The notes under the pieces: generated by a model
What the model was told of the DNA's origin: nothing
The model's input: only the letters and a program-made list of their open reading frames with translations
The model's database searches: none
Origin: Streptococcus suis
Lineage (GTDB): Bacteria > Bacillota > Bacilli > Lactobacillales > Streptococcaceae
DNA: 64,000 bases
Direction of reading: 5' to 3'
Assembly: GCA_029593465.1 (NCBI GenBank)
Contig: JAKTNK010000006.1
Location: 1-64,000 of the forward strand
Made by a program: the position numbers and the translations under genes
In this document: piece by piece, positions 51,888 through 63,452 of the stretch
Layout: each line of letters begins with the position of its first letter
Numbering within the stretch: the stretch's first letter is position 1

Positions 51888-52592
51888 ATGAAAGTCATTA
51901 CTGTCAAAAATGCTCAAGAAGGAGGCGAAGTAGCCTTCACCTTACTTAAAGAAAAAATGGCAACAGGCATTCGTACGTTGGGATTGGCGACAGGATCAAG
52001 TCCCTTGACGTTTTATGAGCAAATCAGACAATCAAACCTGGATTTCTCAGCTATGACCAGCATTAATCTTGATGAATATGTCGGCTTAGACGCTTCCAAT
52101 GAGCAATCTTATGCGCATTTTATGGCGGAGCATTTATTTGATGCTAAGCCATTTAAGCACTCCTATCTTCCTGATGGGAAGTCTGATGACCTAGTAGCTG
52201 CTGCTAAAGCCTACGACCGAATTATTGCGGATAACCCAATTGATTTCCAAATTTTGGGGATTGGTCGCAATGGCCATATTGGTTTTAATGAGCCTGGAAC
52301 CCCATTTGAGACCAAGACACATGTGGTTGATTTGGCACCATCGACCATTGAAGCCAATAGCCGATTTTTTGACAGCATTGATGACGTGCCAAAGCAAGCA
52401 CTCTCTATGGGAATAGCTTCCATTATGGCCTCTAAAACCATCGTTCTAGTTGCCTTTGGTTCTGAAAAAGCAGCTGCTATCAAAGCGATGATTGAAGGTC
52501 CAGTGACGGAAGATTTGCCAGGTAGTATCCTCCAAGAACACGATGATGTGGTTGTGATTGTTGATGAAGCCGCAGCTAGTCAACTGACTTAA
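51888..52592 (+). CDS. nagB: Glucosamine-6-phosphate deaminase
   Basis: A 234-residue enzyme that turns glucosamine-6-phosphate into fructose-6-phosphate and ammonia. [16 protein letters not shown] binds the sugar phosphate; [10 protein letters not shown] holds the catalytic Asp, and [14 protein letters not shown] the catalytic loop with its His. Monocistronic, with the NagR-type promoter before it and a terminator after it. Confidence 0.96.
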   Translation: MKVITVKNAQEGGEVAFTLLKEKMATGIRTLGLATGSSPLTFYEQIRQSNLDFSAMTSINLDEYVGLDASNEQSYAHFMAEHLFDAKPFKHSYLPDGKSDDLVAAAKAYDRIIADNPIDFQILGIGRNGHIGFNEPGTPFETKTHVVDLAPSTIEANSRFFDSIDDVPKQALSMGIASIMASKTIVLVAFGSEKAAAIKAMIEGPVTEDLPGSILQEHDDVVVIVDEAAASQLT

Positions 52593-52609
52593 GATAAGGT
52601 TGATTATAG

Positions 52610-52638
52610 CCAGTTTGAAGGTTTTCAGACTGGTTTTT
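52610..52638 (+). terminator. Rho-independent terminator of nagB
   Basis: A 10-bp stem with one G-T pair (CCAGTTTGAA/TTCAGACTGG, 4-base loop) followed by T5. Confidence 0.85.
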
Positions 52639-52743
52639 GATTTGCTTGTAAGACCAATAACCTAGACTACCTAGAGGGTGTTTCAGAGAAACGGGAATGG
52701 CCGATTGTTTTTTTGGGGGTACATGAGTTTTAAGAGTCACTTT

Positions 52744-52751
52744 TACGTATA
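52744..52751 (+). promoter_or_regulatory. Near-consensus competence (ComX/SigX) box before coiA
   Basis: TACGTATA differs by one base from the streptococcal cin-box TACGAATA and lies 19 bases before the coiA start, the position of a -10 element. No sigma-70 -35/-10 pair is apparent here. SigX control of coiA is established in other streptococci. Confidence 0.6.
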
Positions 52752-52770
52752 AATACAGTAGGAGGCTTTT

Positions 52771-53739
52771 ATGTTAGTGGCTAAAACGCATGACGGAAAA
52801 CTAGTGAATGCGCTAGAAGATGATTTTCATCTCCAATTGGAGACTTTTTATTGCCCCTCTTGTCAGTCTCCTGTCCGTCTAAAGAAAGGTCAGATTAAGT
52901 GTTGGCATTTTGCTCATATCGCTGGTGAACAAGCTTATTGCCATACCGAAAATGAATCAGAAGAACATCTCTTTTTGAAGGCAAAGTTGTATAAAACCTT
53001 ATCCAAAGATTATGACGTGGAAATTGAAAAATACCTTGCTAAAACCAATCAAGTTATCGATGTCTTTGTCTCACCCAAATTAGCTTTAGAAGTTCAATGT
53101 TCAAGCATAAGCAGTAGCAAATTGACTGAGCGCAGCTTACAGTATCAGGAACAAGGTCTGTATGTGGTTTGGTTGTTAGGGGAAAGACTGTGGCTAAAAA
53201 AGCGCCTGAGTCCTCTACAAAGAAGGCTATTATCCTACAGTGCTAGGCTAGGATTTTACCTGTGGGAACTGGACAAGGAGCGAGAGGAACTACGGCTTCA
53301 GTATTTGATTCATGAGCAGCTCAATGGAGAGTTAGTCTATTTAACCAAAAGGTGCTCCTTGGCAGGCGATATCATGGCTTTATTACGATTCCCATTTCAG
53401 GCTAAAGGCATCGTATCCCTAAAGGTTGCCTGTTTGCCGTCGCCACAAACTTATATCCAAAAGCAGTTGTACTATAAAAATCCTAAATGGCTGCATCAGC
53501 AAGCCTTAGCTTATCAACAAGGGAAAAATTTGCTGACGGAGCCATTAGAGTCTTTTTACCCTCAAATTAGGCCTCCGCAAGTGAGTGTGCCTAACAGTCA
53601 AATCCAAGAGAAACTTAACAGCTATTATCATCAGTTTGAGCAATACTATAAATGGCAAGGTCCTAGAGCATTTCAACTCTTATATTCTCCGGCTTTTTAT
53701 GATAAAATGGAGAAAAAGATGTCAAGGAGAGTTGTATGA
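52771..53739 (+). CDS. coiA: Competence protein CoiA
   Basis: A 322-residue nuclease-like late competence protein. The N-terminus has a zinc-ribbon-like [15 protein letters not shown] and CWHFAH, followed by a nuclease core with [16 protein letters not shown] and [11 protein letters not shown]. It takes part in recombination of incoming DNA during transformation. Ribosome binding site AGGAGG. The last four bases overlap pepF, the usual pairing. Confidence 0.92.
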   Translation: MLVAKTHDGKLVNALEDDFHLQLETFYCPSCQSPVRLKKGQIKCWHFAHIAGEQAYCHTENESEEHLFLKAKLYKTLSKDYDVEIEKYLAKTNQVIDVFVSPKLALEVQCSSISSSKLTERSLQYQEQGLYVVWLLGERLWLKKRLSPLQRRLLSYSARLGFYLWELDKEREELRLQYLIHEQLNGELVYLTKRCSLAGDIMALLRFPFQAKGIVSLKVACLPSPQTYIQKQLYYKNPKWLHQQALAYQQGKNLLTEPLESFYPQIRPPQVSVPNSQIQEKLNSYYHQFEQYYKWQGPRAFQLLYSPAFYDKMEKKMSRRVV

Positions 53740-55532
53740 CAGATAATCGTAGTCATTTAAAGCAAGAAGAAACTTGGGATTTAACCACTATTTTTGCAAC
53801 AGATGAGGCCTGGGAAGTTGCCTTTAAACAGTTGGAGTCTGAAATCAAAGAAGCAAAAGGCTTAGCTGGTCATTTATTGGACTCAGCCAAGCAGTTGCTA
53901 GTCACGACAGAGACCTCACTAGGCTTATTGCGCCGTTTGGAAAAGCTCTACGTGTATGCTTCGATGAAGAATGATCAGGATACGACGGTAGCTTACTATC
54001 AAGAGATGGCTTCAAAGGCGACAGCCCTATCAGCCCTTTACAGTCAAACCTTTGCGTTTTACGAACCAGAGCTCTTGGCTATTACAGATGAGACTTTAAC
54101 GGCTTTTAAAGTAGAGGAACCGCAGTTAGAGCGTTACAGTCACTATTTTGAACGGTTGTTAGCTGCTAAAGATCATGTTTTATCTCAAGAGGCAGAGGAG
54201 CTATTAGCAGGTGCTTCTGAAATTTTTACATCAGCAGCGGATACCTTTTCAATTTTTGACAATGCAGATGTGACCTATCCTTGGGTAACCAATGATCAAG
54301 GCGAGCTGGTTGAGTTGACCCATGGTAATTTTATTAGCCTAATGGAGTCTCAAAACCGTGAGGTGCGTAAAGGGGCTTACGAGGCTTACTATCAAGTTTA
54401 TGAGCAATTCCAACACACTTATGCTAAAACCTTACAGACAACGGTAAAAGTTCATAATTACAAGGCTAAGGTGAGAGGCTACGACTCAGCTCGTCAAGCA
54501 GCGCTTTCTGCTAACTTTATTCCAGAGGCAGTTTATGACACCTTGTTAGAGGTTGTCAATAAACACCTGCCTCTCCTTCATCGCTACATGTCCTTGCGTC
54601 AGCGTTTGCTTGGCTTAGAGGAACTGAAGATGTATGACGTTTATACGCCTCTATCCAATCATAATATGGCGATGACTTATCCCCAAGCACTTGCTAAAGC
54701 GCAAGATGTTCTCAGTATTTTTGGGAAAGATTATTCAGAACGTGTTCATAGAGCTTTTTCAGAACGCTGGATTGACGTTCATGTGAATAAAGGGAAACGT
54801 TCTGGGGCTTATTCCGGTGGTTCCTACGATACGAATGCCTTCATGCTTCTGAATTGGCAAGACACCTTGGATCAGTTGTACACCTTAGTTCATGAGACTG
54901 GTCATAGTTTACATTCGACCTTTACGCGGGAAAATCAACCCTATGTCTATGGTGATTACAGCATCTTCTTAGCAGAGATTGCCTCAACCACCAATGAAAA
55001 TATCTTAACAGAAACTTTGTTAAACGAGGTTACTGATGATAAAGAACGCTTTGCCATCTTAAACCACTATTTGGATGGCTTTAAAGGGACTATCTTCCGT
55101 CAAACCCAGTTTGCTGAATTTGAACAGCTCATCCATAAAGCCGATCAAGAAGGCCAAGTCTTAACCAGTGATTTTCTCAACAACACTTACGCCAAATTGA
55201 ACGAAAAATACTACGGATTGGCTGCTAAAGACAACCCTGAAATTCAGTTTGAGTGGGCTAGAATCCCACATTTCTATTACAATTTTTATGTTTATCAGTA
55301 TGCGACAGGATTTGCAGCAGCTTCTTATCTGGCAGATCGCATTGTCCATGGTGATGACACCGATAAAGACCGGTATTTGGATTACCTCAAAGCAGGAAAC
55401 TCTGACTACCCCCTTAATGTGATTGCAAAAGCAGGTGTTGATATGACTCATGCCGATTACTTGGAGGGAGCCTTTGCAGTCTTTGAAAGCCGCTTAAATG
55501 AGTTAGAAGCCTTGGTGGATAAACTCAACTAA
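53736..55532 (+). CDS. pepF: Oligoendopeptidase F
   Basis: A 598-residue cytoplasmic M3B metallopeptidase with zinc motif [11 protein letters not shown] (HExxH form) near residue 386 and the downstream Glu in [13 protein letters not shown]. It cuts peptides of about 7-17 residues. ATGA overlap with coiA means it is translated from the competence transcript as well as any own transcript. Confidence 0.95.
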   Translation: MTDNRSHLKQEETWDLTTIFATDEAWEVAFKQLESEIKEAKGLAGHLLDSAKQLLVTTETSLGLLRRLEKLYVYASMKNDQDTTVAYYQEMASKATALSALYSQTFAFYEPELLAITDETLTAFKVEEPQLERYSHYFERLLAAKDHVLSQEAEELLAGASEIFTSAADTFSIFDNADVTYPWVTNDQGELVELTHGNFISLMESQNREVRKGAYEAYYQVYEQFQHTYAKTLQTTVKVHNYKAKVRGYDSARQAALSANFIPEAVYDTLLEVVNKHLPLLHRYMSLRQRLLGLEELKMYDVYTPLSNHNMAMTYPQALAKAQDVLSIFGKDYSERVHRAFSERWIDVHVNKGKRSGAYSGGSYDTNAFMLLNWQDTLDQLYTLVHETGHSLHSTFTRENQPYVYGDYSIFLAEIASTTNENILTETLLNEVTDDKERFAILNHYLDGFKGTIFRQTQFAEFEQLIHKADQEGQVLTSDFLNNTYAKLNEKYYGLAAKDNPEIQFEWARIPHFYYNFYVYQYATGFAAASYLADRIVHGDDTDKDRYLDYLKAGNSDYPLNVIAKAGVDMTHADYLEGAFAVFESRLNELEALVDKLN

Positions 55533-55647
55533 GAGATAGTATCCATCCGATTTTTCAATGGTTTGGTGAGTATTAATCACGGTTGCTTAAACAACGAAAC
55601 CATACAAATCGCTTAGTGAGCCGTAGGTCTTGTTGTTGCTAGAATTC

Positions 55648-55683
55648 TTGACATTTAAGAGGACATTCACTATACTATAGGCA
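55648..55683 (+). promoter_or_regulatory. Strong promoter whose start coincides with the methyltransferase ATG
   Basis: TTGACA (55648-55653), exactly 17 bases, TATACT (55671-55676), then six bases and the ATG at 55683. Transcription should start at or within two bases of the ATG. No Shine-Dalgarno can fit. This is the clearest leaderless candidate of the window. Confidence 0.65.
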
Positions 55684-56390
55684 TGGTTGAGAGTTATTCA
55701 AAAAACGCAAATCACAATATGCGTCGTCCCATTGTCAAGGAAGCTATTGTGGATTATATGCGGTCGCATTTATTAGAAAATCAAGGGCATTTAGCTGAGA
55801 TTGAAGGCTTTGCTCATGCTCATAATATTCCTATTATCCAACATGAAGTAGTAGCCTATTTTAGATTGTTGATGCAGTCTTTACAACCCAAGCATATTTT
55901 GGAGGTTGGGACGGCGATTGGTTTTTCAGCCTTGTTGATGGCTGAATATGCTCCTGAAGCCCAGATTACAACGATTGATCGCAATCCTGAGATGATTGCT
56001 CTGGCTAAAGATAACTTTGCCAAGTATGATAGTCGGCATCAAATTACTCTCGTAGAGGGTGATGCTGCGGATGTGATAAATGACTTAAATCAAGAGTATG
56101 ACTTTGTCTTCATGGATTCGGCTAAATCGAAATACATTGTCTTTTTACCACAGATTCTAAACCATCTGAAAATGGGGGGAATTATCCTTTTTGACGATGT
56201 TTTTCAAGGAGGCGATATCGTCAAGCCTATCGAAGACGTTCGAAGAGGGCAGAGAACCATCTATCGTGGTTTGCATCGTTTACTGGATGCAACCTTAAAA
56301 CACCCAGATTTGACAGCTAGTCTCTTGCCGATGAGTGATGGCTTACTCATGATTCGTAAAAATACAGAACAGGTCATTTTACCTGATTAA
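55683..56390 (+). CDS. SAM-dependent O-methyltransferase
   Basis: A 235-residue class I methyltransferase of the CCoAOMT-like family. Motif I is ILEVGTAIGFSALLMAEYAPE; ITTIDRNPEMI, VEGDAADVI, YDFVFMDSAKSKY and ILFDDVFQGG follow. Close relatives (YrrM/TrmR) methylate 5-hydroxyuridine in tRNA; the substrate here is not proven. Conserved position between pepF and prsA. Confidence 0.9.
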   Translation: MVESYSKNANHNMRRPIVKEAIVDYMRSHLLENQGHLAEIEGFAHAHNIPIIQHEVVAYFRLLMQSLQPKHILEVGTAIGFSALLMAEYAPEAQITTIDRNPEMIALAKDNFAKYDSRHQITLVEGDAADVINDLNQEYDFVFMDSAKSKYIVFLPQILNHLKMGGIILFDDVFQGGDIVKPIEDVRRGQRTIYRGLHRLLDATLKHPDLTASLLPMSDGLLMIRKNTEQVILPD

Positions 56391-56410
56391 GCTACATTTA
56401 AGCCAAGTTA

Positions 56411-56470
56411 TGGTATAATGAAAACTGTTAATAAAAGTGGGAGTCAATCCAATAGGTTAACTCCCTTTTT
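56411..56470 (+). promoter_or_regulatory. prsA promoter and leader hairpin (possible attenuator)
   Basis: TGGTATAAT (56411-56419) is an extended -10, placing the start near 56426. A hairpin follows (GGGAGT.AATC with GGTT.ACTCCC, 56439-56465) with T5 (56466-56470), 18 bases before the start codon and ahead of an AAAGGAG site. It is either an attenuator in the prsA leader or the terminator of the methyltransferase gene combined with a start further down. Confidence 0.55.
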
Positions 56471-56487
56471 AAAGGAGTTCGTTAATA

Positions 56488-57414
56488 ATGAAAAAACAAA
56501 CCAAATTGGTAACAGGTGTTGTGACCTTGATGTCTGTGCTGACTTTAGCAGCCTGTTCTTCTCAGACAAGTCCTAAAGAGAGTCTTATCACGATGAAAGG
56601 TGATACGATTACTGTTTCTGACTTTTATAATCAAGCTAAAGACACTACGGCAGGCCAACAAGCCATGCTAACACTGGTGCTTGATCGTGTTTTTGAAGAA
56701 CAATACGGGGATAAGGTTAGTGATAAAGAAGTTACCAAAGCCTACGATGAGCAAGCTGAAGCCTATGGTTCAAACTTCTCTGCTGCCTTATCATCAGCTG
56801 GTATGACCGAAAAAACATATAAGCAACAAATTCGTGTAGAGAAGTTGATTGAGTATGCGGTCAACAAAGCGGCTCAAAAAGAGTTAACAACGGCCAACTA
56901 CAAAGAAGCTTATCAAAATTACACCCCAGAAACAACAGTAGAAGTCATTAAATTAGATGATGAGTCCAAGGCTAAATCGGTCTTGGAAGAGGTTAAAAAA
57001 GAAGGTGCCGACTTTGCTAAAGTAGCAAAGGATAATACCAAGGCAGACAAGGTGGAGTATCGTTTTGATTCGTCTGACACAACCCTGCCAACAGAAGTCC
57101 AAACAGCTGCTTTCAAGTTGAAGGAGGGTGAGATTTCTGATGTGATTGAAGTGACAGACACAACAACCTACCAACCTAACTACTATATTGTTAAAACAAT
57201 CAAAAAAGAAAGCAAAAATGGGGATTGGAAAACTTATAAAAAACGCTTGAAAGAAACCATCCTCAATGCGAAAACATCAGACAGCACGTTCCGCAATAGC
57301 GTCATTGCCAAAGCTCTTGAAAAAGCCAACGTTAAAATCAAGGACAAGAGCTTCAGCAATATCTTAGCTAATTATGGATCTACAACGGCTAATTCAAGCA
57401 GTTCTTCGAAATAG
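56488..57414 (+). CDS. prsA: Foldase lipoprotein PrsA
   Basis: A 308-residue extracytoplasmic peptidyl-prolyl isomerase of parvulin type. The signal peptide ends in the lipobox LTLAACSS with lipid-anchored Cys23. A SurA-like N-domain (DFYNQAKDTTAGQQAML), a parvulin domain (about 140-240) and a Ser-rich C-terminus follow. It folds exported proteins at the membrane-wall interface. It lies before alaS, as in S. pyogenes. Confidence 0.94.
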   Translation: MKKQTKLVTGVVTLMSVLTLAACSSQTSPKESLITMKGDTITVSDFYNQAKDTTAGQQAMLTLVLDRVFEEQYGDKVSDKEVTKAYDEQAEAYGSNFSAALSSAGMTEKTYKQQIRVEKLIEYAVNKAAQKELTTANYKEAYQNYTPETTVEVIKLDDESKAKSVLEEVKKEGADFAKVAKDNTKADKVEYRFDSSDTTLPTEVQTAAFKLKEGEISDVIEVTDTTTYQPNYYIVKTIKKESKNGDWKTYKKRLKETILNAKTSDSTFRNSVIAKALEKANVKIKDKSFSNILANYGSTTANSSSSSK

Positions 57415-57420
57415 TCTATC

Positions 57421-57632
57421 TTGACCAAACGAAGAAAAATCATTATAATAGAAAGAGTAAGAATGATTTTTTGAGTGTTCTCTTCAGAAAGCTGATGGTT
57501 GTTGTGAATCAGCGAGACCAGAAAAGTTTGCTACTTACCGTTTAAATATCGACATAATAATGAGAATGACAAGTTCATTGAATGAAGGTGGTACCGCGGT
57601 TTTTCGCCCTTCGTTAGATGAGCTTGTCTTTT
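57421..57632 (+). promoter_or_regulatory. Alanine T-box leader with promoter and terminator
   Basis: The promoter is TTGACC (57421-57426)-17-TATAAT (57444-57449). Stem I follows, with GCT (Ala) at 57530-57532 in AAGTTTGCTACTTACC as specifier. The T-box AAGGTGGTACCGCGG is at 57585-57599. The terminator stem is unusual: GACAAGTTCAT (57568-57578) before the T-box pairs with ATGAGCTTGTC (57618-57628), then TTTT, with a GAAGG/CCTTC pair inside. About 190 further leader bases before alaS hold nothing recognised. Confidence 0.88.
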
Positions 57633-57821
57633 GTTGTGATAGGAAGTACTGTCATCATGAAGATGGAGAAAGGCTAGGAACAGCTATCAGCTTGCTTGGG
57701 CAAAAAAGTTTGCTGGCCATTTGATAGTCACAACGAAAGGTTTAGACTGTTAACCAAGTTCTTGGTCAGTGCTATTAGTTATGTTAAGGCATTTAACAAT
57801 AATATTTAAGAGGAGACAAGA

Positions 57822-60440
57822 ATGAAACCATTATCTTCAGCCGAAATTCGCCAAATGTGGCTTGATTTTTGGAAATCAAAAGGACACGCTGTAGAACCAT
57901 CAGCTAATTTGGTTCCTGTCAATGATCCAACCCTTCTTTGGATAAACTCAGGCGTAGCGACGCTAAAAAAATATTTTGATGGCTCTGTTATCCCTGACAA
58001 TCCACGTATCACGAATGCTCAAAAGTCAATTCGGACGAATGACATTGAAAATGTTGGTAAAACAGCCCGTCATCACACCATGTTTGAAATGCTTGGTAAC
58101 TTTTCAATTGGTGATTATTTCCGTGATGAAGCTATTGAATGGGGCTTTGAGTTATTAACAAGTCCAGAATGGTTTGCTTTTCCAAAGGAAAAGCTATATA
58201 TGACTTATTACCCAGAAGATAAGGACTCTTATAACCGCTGGATTGCTTTAGGGGTTGAACCTGATCACCTCATTCCTTTAGAGGAAAATTTCTGGGAGAT
58301 TGGGGCAGGTCCTTCTGGTCCTGATACTGAAATTTTCTTTGACCGTGGTGAAGACTTTGACCCAGATAATATTGGGATTCGCTTGCTCAAGGAAGATTTA
58401 GAAAATGACCGCTATATTGAAATTTGGAACATCGTCTTATCACAATTCAATGCTGATCCTAGTATCCCACGTTCTGAGTATCAAGAGTTACCGAGTAAAA
58501 ATATTGATACGGGAGCGGGATTAGAACGTTTGGCAGCTATCTTCCAAGGTGCTAAGACAAACTTTGAAACCGACTTGTTCATGCCAATTATTGAACAAGT
58601 TGAAATCCTTTCGGGTAAAACGTATGATCCAGATGGCGATAACATGAGCTTTAAAGTGATTGCAGACCATATTCGTGCCTTGTCTTTTGCTATTGGTGAC
58701 GGTGCTCTTCCTGGAAACGAAGGTCGTGGTTATGTTTTACGTCGTCTTCTTCGTCGAGCGGTTATGCATGGTCGTCGTTTAGGCATCACAGAGCCATTTC
58801 TTTACAAATTAGTTCCAACTGTTGGGCAAATCATGCAAAGTTACTATCCAGAAATTCTGGTAAAATGTGACTTTATTGAAAAAATTATCAAACGTGAAGA
58901 AGAAACCTTCGCACGTACTATTGATGCTGGAACCGGTCACCTACAAGAAGTTCTTGAGACTCTAAAAGCTGAAGGCAAAGACACACTGGAAGGTAAGGAC
59001 ATCTTTAAACTCTATGATACTTACGGCTTCCCAGTCGAATTAACTGAAGAGTTGGCAGAAGATGCGGGCTATAAGATTGACCATGCCGGCTTTAAAGCTG
59101 CTATGAAAGAGCAACAAGAACGTGCGCGTGCAGCGGTTGTTAAAGGTGGATCAATGGGCATGCAAAATGAAACGCTAGCTGGCATTACAGAGCCATCAAC
59201 CTTCCTTTACGATGTTGATAGCCTTGAATCTAAGCTTGCTGTTATTGTTGTGGATAATGAACGTTCAGAAGTTGTTTCTGAAGGCCAAGCCCTTCTTGTC
59301 TTTGACCAAACCCCATTTTATGCTGAAATGGGTGGACAGGTTGCAGACCACGGTGTGATTAAAAATGAAGCTGGTGAGATTGTCGCTAAGGTCATCGATG
59401 TTCAAAAAGCACCAAACGGTCAAGCTCTTCACACGGTAGAAGTTCTTGCAAGCCTATCAACTGGTACTGTCTATTCACTGGAAATTGATAAAGAGCGTCG
59501 TTTTGCGGTTGAGAAAAACCATACAGCAACCCATCTTCTTCACGCAGCTCTTCACCATGTCATCGGAGAACATGCGACCCAAGCGGGCTCATTGAATGAA
59601 GAAGACTTCTTGCGCTTTGACTTTACTCACTTTGAGGCAGTAACGGCTGAAGAACTTCGCCGTATTGAGGACGAAGTCAATGAGCAGATTTGGAAGGCTA
59701 TCCACATCGAAACGGTTGAGACTGACCTAGATACTGCTAAGGCAATGGGAGCCATGGCACTCTTTGGTGAAAAATATGGAAAATTAGTTCGTGTTGTTAC
59801 CATTGGGGATTACTCAGTAGAGCTCTGTGGTGGTACCCATGTGGATAACACTTCAGAAATTGGTCTTTTTAAGATTATTAAAGAAGAGGGGATTGGATCA
59901 GGCACACGTCGTCTTTTAGCGGTGACCGGAAAAGAAGCCTTTAAAGCCTTCCGTGATCAAGAAGATACCTTAAAAGCTGTTGCTAAAACACTAAAAGCGC
60001 CACAGTTAAAAGAAGTTCCTAATAGAGTAGCTAACTTGAACGAACAAGTACGTGAGTTGCAAAAAGAAAATACTGAACTCAAAGAAAAAGCAGCAGCAGC
60101 ACAAGCGAGCGATTTGTTTAAGGAAGTTCAAGAAGCTAATGGGGTTCGTTACATTGCTGCTCAAGTCGATGTTGCGGATGCTGGGGCCTTACGCACATTG
60201 GCAGACAATTGGAAACAACAAGATTACTCAGATGTTCTTGTCCTTGTAGCAAGTATCGGTGATAAAGTGAATGTCCTTGTGGCAAGTAAATCTGATACTG
60301 TCCATGCGGGCAATACCATTAAAGCTTTGGCGCCAATTGTATCAGGTCGTGGTGGAGGAAAACCAGACTTGGCTATGGCAGGTGGGTCAGATGCAGCGAA
60401 AATCACAGATTTATTAGCGGCGGTACCATCACATGTTTAA
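57822..60440 (+). CDS. alaS: Alanyl-tRNA synthetase
   Basis: An 872-residue class II synthetase: N-terminal [18 protein letters not shown], the aminoacylation core ([19 protein letters not shown]), editing domain with [12 protein letters not shown] and the zinc Cys/His in ELCGGTHV, a coiled coil ([19 protein letters not shown]) and the C-terminal C-Ala domain ([16 protein letters not shown]). Regulated by the T-box leader. AGAGGAGA ribosome binding site. Confidence 0.97.
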   Translation: MKPLSSAEIRQMWLDFWKSKGHAVEPSANLVPVNDPTLLWINSGVATLKKYFDGSVIPDNPRITNAQKSIRTNDIENVGKTARHHTMFEMLGNFSIGDYFRDEAIEWGFELLTSPEWFAFPKEKLYMTYYPEDKDSYNRWIALGVEPDHLIPLEENFWEIGAGPSGPDTEIFFDRGEDFDPDNIGIRLLKEDLENDRYIEIWNIVLSQFNADPSIPRSEYQELPSKNIDTGAGLERLAAIFQGAKTNFETDLFMPIIEQVEILSGKTYDPDGDNMSFKVIADHIRALSFAIGDGALPGNEGRGYVLRRLLRRAVMHGRRLGITEPFLYKLVPTVGQIMQSYYPEILVKCDFIEKIIKREEETFARTIDAGTGHLQEVLETLKAEGKDTLEGKDIFKLYDTYGFPVELTEELAEDAGYKIDHAGFKAAMKEQQERARAAVVKGGSMGMQNETLAGITEPSTFLYDVDSLESKLAVIVVDNERSEVVSEGQALLVFDQTPFYAEMGGQVADHGVIKNEAGEIVAKVIDVQKAPNGQALHTVEVLASLSTGTVYSLEIDKERRFAVEKNHTATHLLHAALHHVIGEHATQAGSLNEEDFLRFDFTHFEAVTAEELRRIEDEVNEQIWKAIHIETVETDLDTAKAMGAMALFGEKYGKLVRVVTIGDYSVELCGGTHVDNTSEIGLFKIIKEEGIGSGTRRLLAVTGKEAFKAFRDQEDTLKAVAKTLKAPQLKEVPNRVANLNEQVRELQKENTELKEKAAAAQASDLFKEVQEANGVRYIAAQVDVADAGALRTLADNWKQQDYSDVLVLVASIGDKVNVLVASKSDTVHAGNTIKALAPIVSGRGGGKPDLAMAGGSDAAKITDLLAAVPSHV

Positions 60441-60500
60441 GGAAAGGAACTAATCCGTCAAAACAGATTCCTGAGAGTTAAACAAATGATAATTATGATG

Positions 60501-60537
60501 AAGACTTTGTTCTATTTAGTTAGAACGAAGTCTTTTT
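60501..60537 (+). terminator. Rho-independent terminator of alaS
   Basis: A 14-bp stem with one G-T pair (AAGACTTTGTTCTA/TAGAACGAAGTCTT, 6-base loop) ending in T5. From here to about 60773 no gene is supported. Confidence 0.88.
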
Positions 60538-60773
60538 AACGCTGTGGCTAATGCTCCTGTTGTAAGATTTACAGTGAAAGCCAGCCCTTTGTGTTGACTA
60601 GGCATACAGATGATATTGATTGTATTGCAGAGGGTGCTGGGAAAACTTTTTTCTGGTGGAAGAGGTATCTCCAAGAGATTAACGGCATCTTATTGACGAA
60701 AGGATTGAACTATCTATTTTTCTCAGTATTTGCAAGGGCTTGGCTAATACCCAATGACAAGATGATTAGAAGT

Positions 60774-60817
60774 AAAAAATAAGACTCTACAGGGATACTT
60801 GTAAAGTCTTATTTTTT
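60774..60817. terminator. Bidirectional terminator at the end of the DUF3270-like gene
   Basis: A perfect 13-bp stem (AAAAAATAAGACT/AGTCTTATTTTTT, 18-base loop) with A and T tracts on both sides. It overlaps the stop region of the minus-strand gene. Confidence 0.85.
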
Positions 60818-61099
60818 GATAAATGTAATAATGATTTGATAAACGATAGAGGTTAAAGCAGTAGCAACCAGCATAGCTAGTGGAAAAGCGAGATAAGTAC
60901 TAAAATTAAAACTAAGAAAAGCAAAAGCTGTTAATACCGTAAAAATGGAGAATATAGCAAGTTGCCCAAAGAAAGCCAGTTCTTTAAGTTTGATATGATT
61001 ATGATCAAAATCATGATAGTGTTGGTATTTTTGTTCTAACTCTACATTCTGATGGCCTTGCTCATCTGGCAGAGTATTTTTATTCCAGTGATTTGCCAT
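60809..61099 (-). CDS. Small membrane protein (DUF3270 type)
   Basis: A 96-residue protein with a hydrophilic, His-rich N-terminus (HYHDFDHNHIKLKELAFFG) and two membrane helices (about 44-65 and 70-92). It resembles streptococcal DUF3270 proteins by layout, as recalled. The ribosome binding site is AGGAGCT. The His cluster might bind a metal; no function is known. Confidence 0.65.
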   Translation of the reverse strand: MANHWNKNTLPDEQGHQNVELEQKYQHYHDFDHNHIKLKELAFFGQLAIFSIFTVLTAFAFLSFNFSTYLAFPLAMLVATALTSIVYQIIITFIKK

Positions 61100-61317
61100 A
61101 ATAGCTCCTACTTTTGATTCCCCTCTATGGTATCATAATAAACAAGACTTGTCACTAATTTTTTGAAATAAAATACCATTTTTAGTATTAACATATTATT
61201 CCTGACAGTTGATTTTTGGGGTGTAGTATTTGAATACTGAAATAAAAACACAACATCTTAGCTAGTTCATGGTATAATAGTGACAACATAACGAATAGTA
61301 AAGTAGGAGGTTCAATA

Positions 61318-61530
61318 ATGGCAGAATTTACATTTGATATTGTTGAAAAACTGTTAGTTCTATCTGAAAATGATAAGGGCTGGACGAAAGAGCTTAACCG
61401 TGTGAGCTTTAATGGGGCTGAAGCAAAGTTTGATATTAGAACTTGGAGTCCAGATCATACTAAGATGGGCAAAGGAATTACCTTAACCAATGAGGAATTT
61501 CAGGTCTTAGTTGAAGCATTCAAAAAATAA
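61318..61530 (+). CDS. YdbC-type PC4-like nucleic-acid-binding protein
   Basis: A 70-residue protein (AEFTFDIVEKLLVLSENDKGWTKELNRVSFN..DIRTWSPDHTKMGKGITLTNEEFQ) matching the bacterial PC4/YdbC family, whose Lactococcus member binds single-stranded DNA as a dimer. The usual full length is about 70. AGGAGG ribosome binding site; monocistronic. Confidence 0.88.
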   Translation: MAEFTFDIVEKLLVLSENDKGWTKELNRVSFNGAEAKFDIRTWSPDHTKMGKGITLTNEEFQVLVEAFKK

Positions 61531-61558
61531 GCTTGGCGTTATTTGCCAAGCTTATTTT
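61526..61558. terminator. Bidirectional terminator containing both stop codons
   Basis: A perfect 12-bp stem (AATAAGCTTGGC/GCCAAGCTTATT, 7-base loop). The TAA of the PC4-like gene is within the left arm and the stop of the minus-strand small gene is in the loop. Convergent genes thus share one hairpin. Confidence 0.88.
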
Positions 61559-61691
61559 GACGTTTGAGGTACTCTGCTATCGCCATAAGGGTAAAGGCTC
61601 CTCCTAAGAGGATAAAGGCCCATTTATGGGTGACGATACCATATAAGGCAAAAATAGCAGCAGATAAGAGTGTTAAAAAGTGTTTAGACAT
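61539..61691 (-). CDS. 50-aa small membrane protein
   Basis: The sequence begins MSKHFLTLLSAAIFALYGIV and continues HKWAFILLGGAFTLMAIAEYL, with a basic end KRQNKLGK: two short helices. The start has AAGGAG five bases upstream on the minus strand, strong evidence for translation. It is convergent with the PC4-like gene. No family was recognised. Confidence 0.75.
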   Translation of the reverse strand: MSKHFLTLLSAAIFALYGIVTHKWAFILLGGAFTLMAIAEYLKRQNKLGK

Positions 61692-61767
61692 GATATCTCC
61701 TTAGTGATGATTAGCTCTAGTCTATCACTTTTAAGGAAAAAGGCAATGATAAAGAGGCTAAAAGAGC

Positions 61768-61802
61768 TAAAAAAACTCCCTTAGATTATTGGTTAAGGGA
61801 GT
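61768..61802 (-). terminator. Rho-independent terminator of lysS
   Basis: Read on the minus strand, a nine-base-pair stem (ACTCCCTTA/TAAGGGAGT, 10-base loop) runs into seven T, about 20 bases after the lysS stop. Confidence 0.88.
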
Positions 61803-61822
61803 GTGAGTTTGGTTGATTAGGA

Positions 61823-63337
<1,515 letters not shown>

Positions 63338-63406
63338 TTATTGTAACACAAAACGCTTGATAATTCACTAGTGTTAGAATGGCATTTGGTAAAAAATACA
63401 GAAAAT

Positions 63407-63414
63407 GATATAAT
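63407..63414 (+). promoter_or_regulatory. Extended -10 promoter of the HAD gene
   Basis: TGATATAAT gives a TGn extended -10 with the TATAAT at 63409-63414, about 39 bases before the start codon. Confidence 0.5.
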
Positions 63415-63452
63415 GATAACGTTTGAAAAAATAGGAAAGAGATTTAGCAGTC

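Noticed and set aside
60591-60782. 63-codon frame after alaS
   Set aside because: It starts with TTG without a ribosome site, has no recognisable family and ends in a terminator; chance open frame likely.
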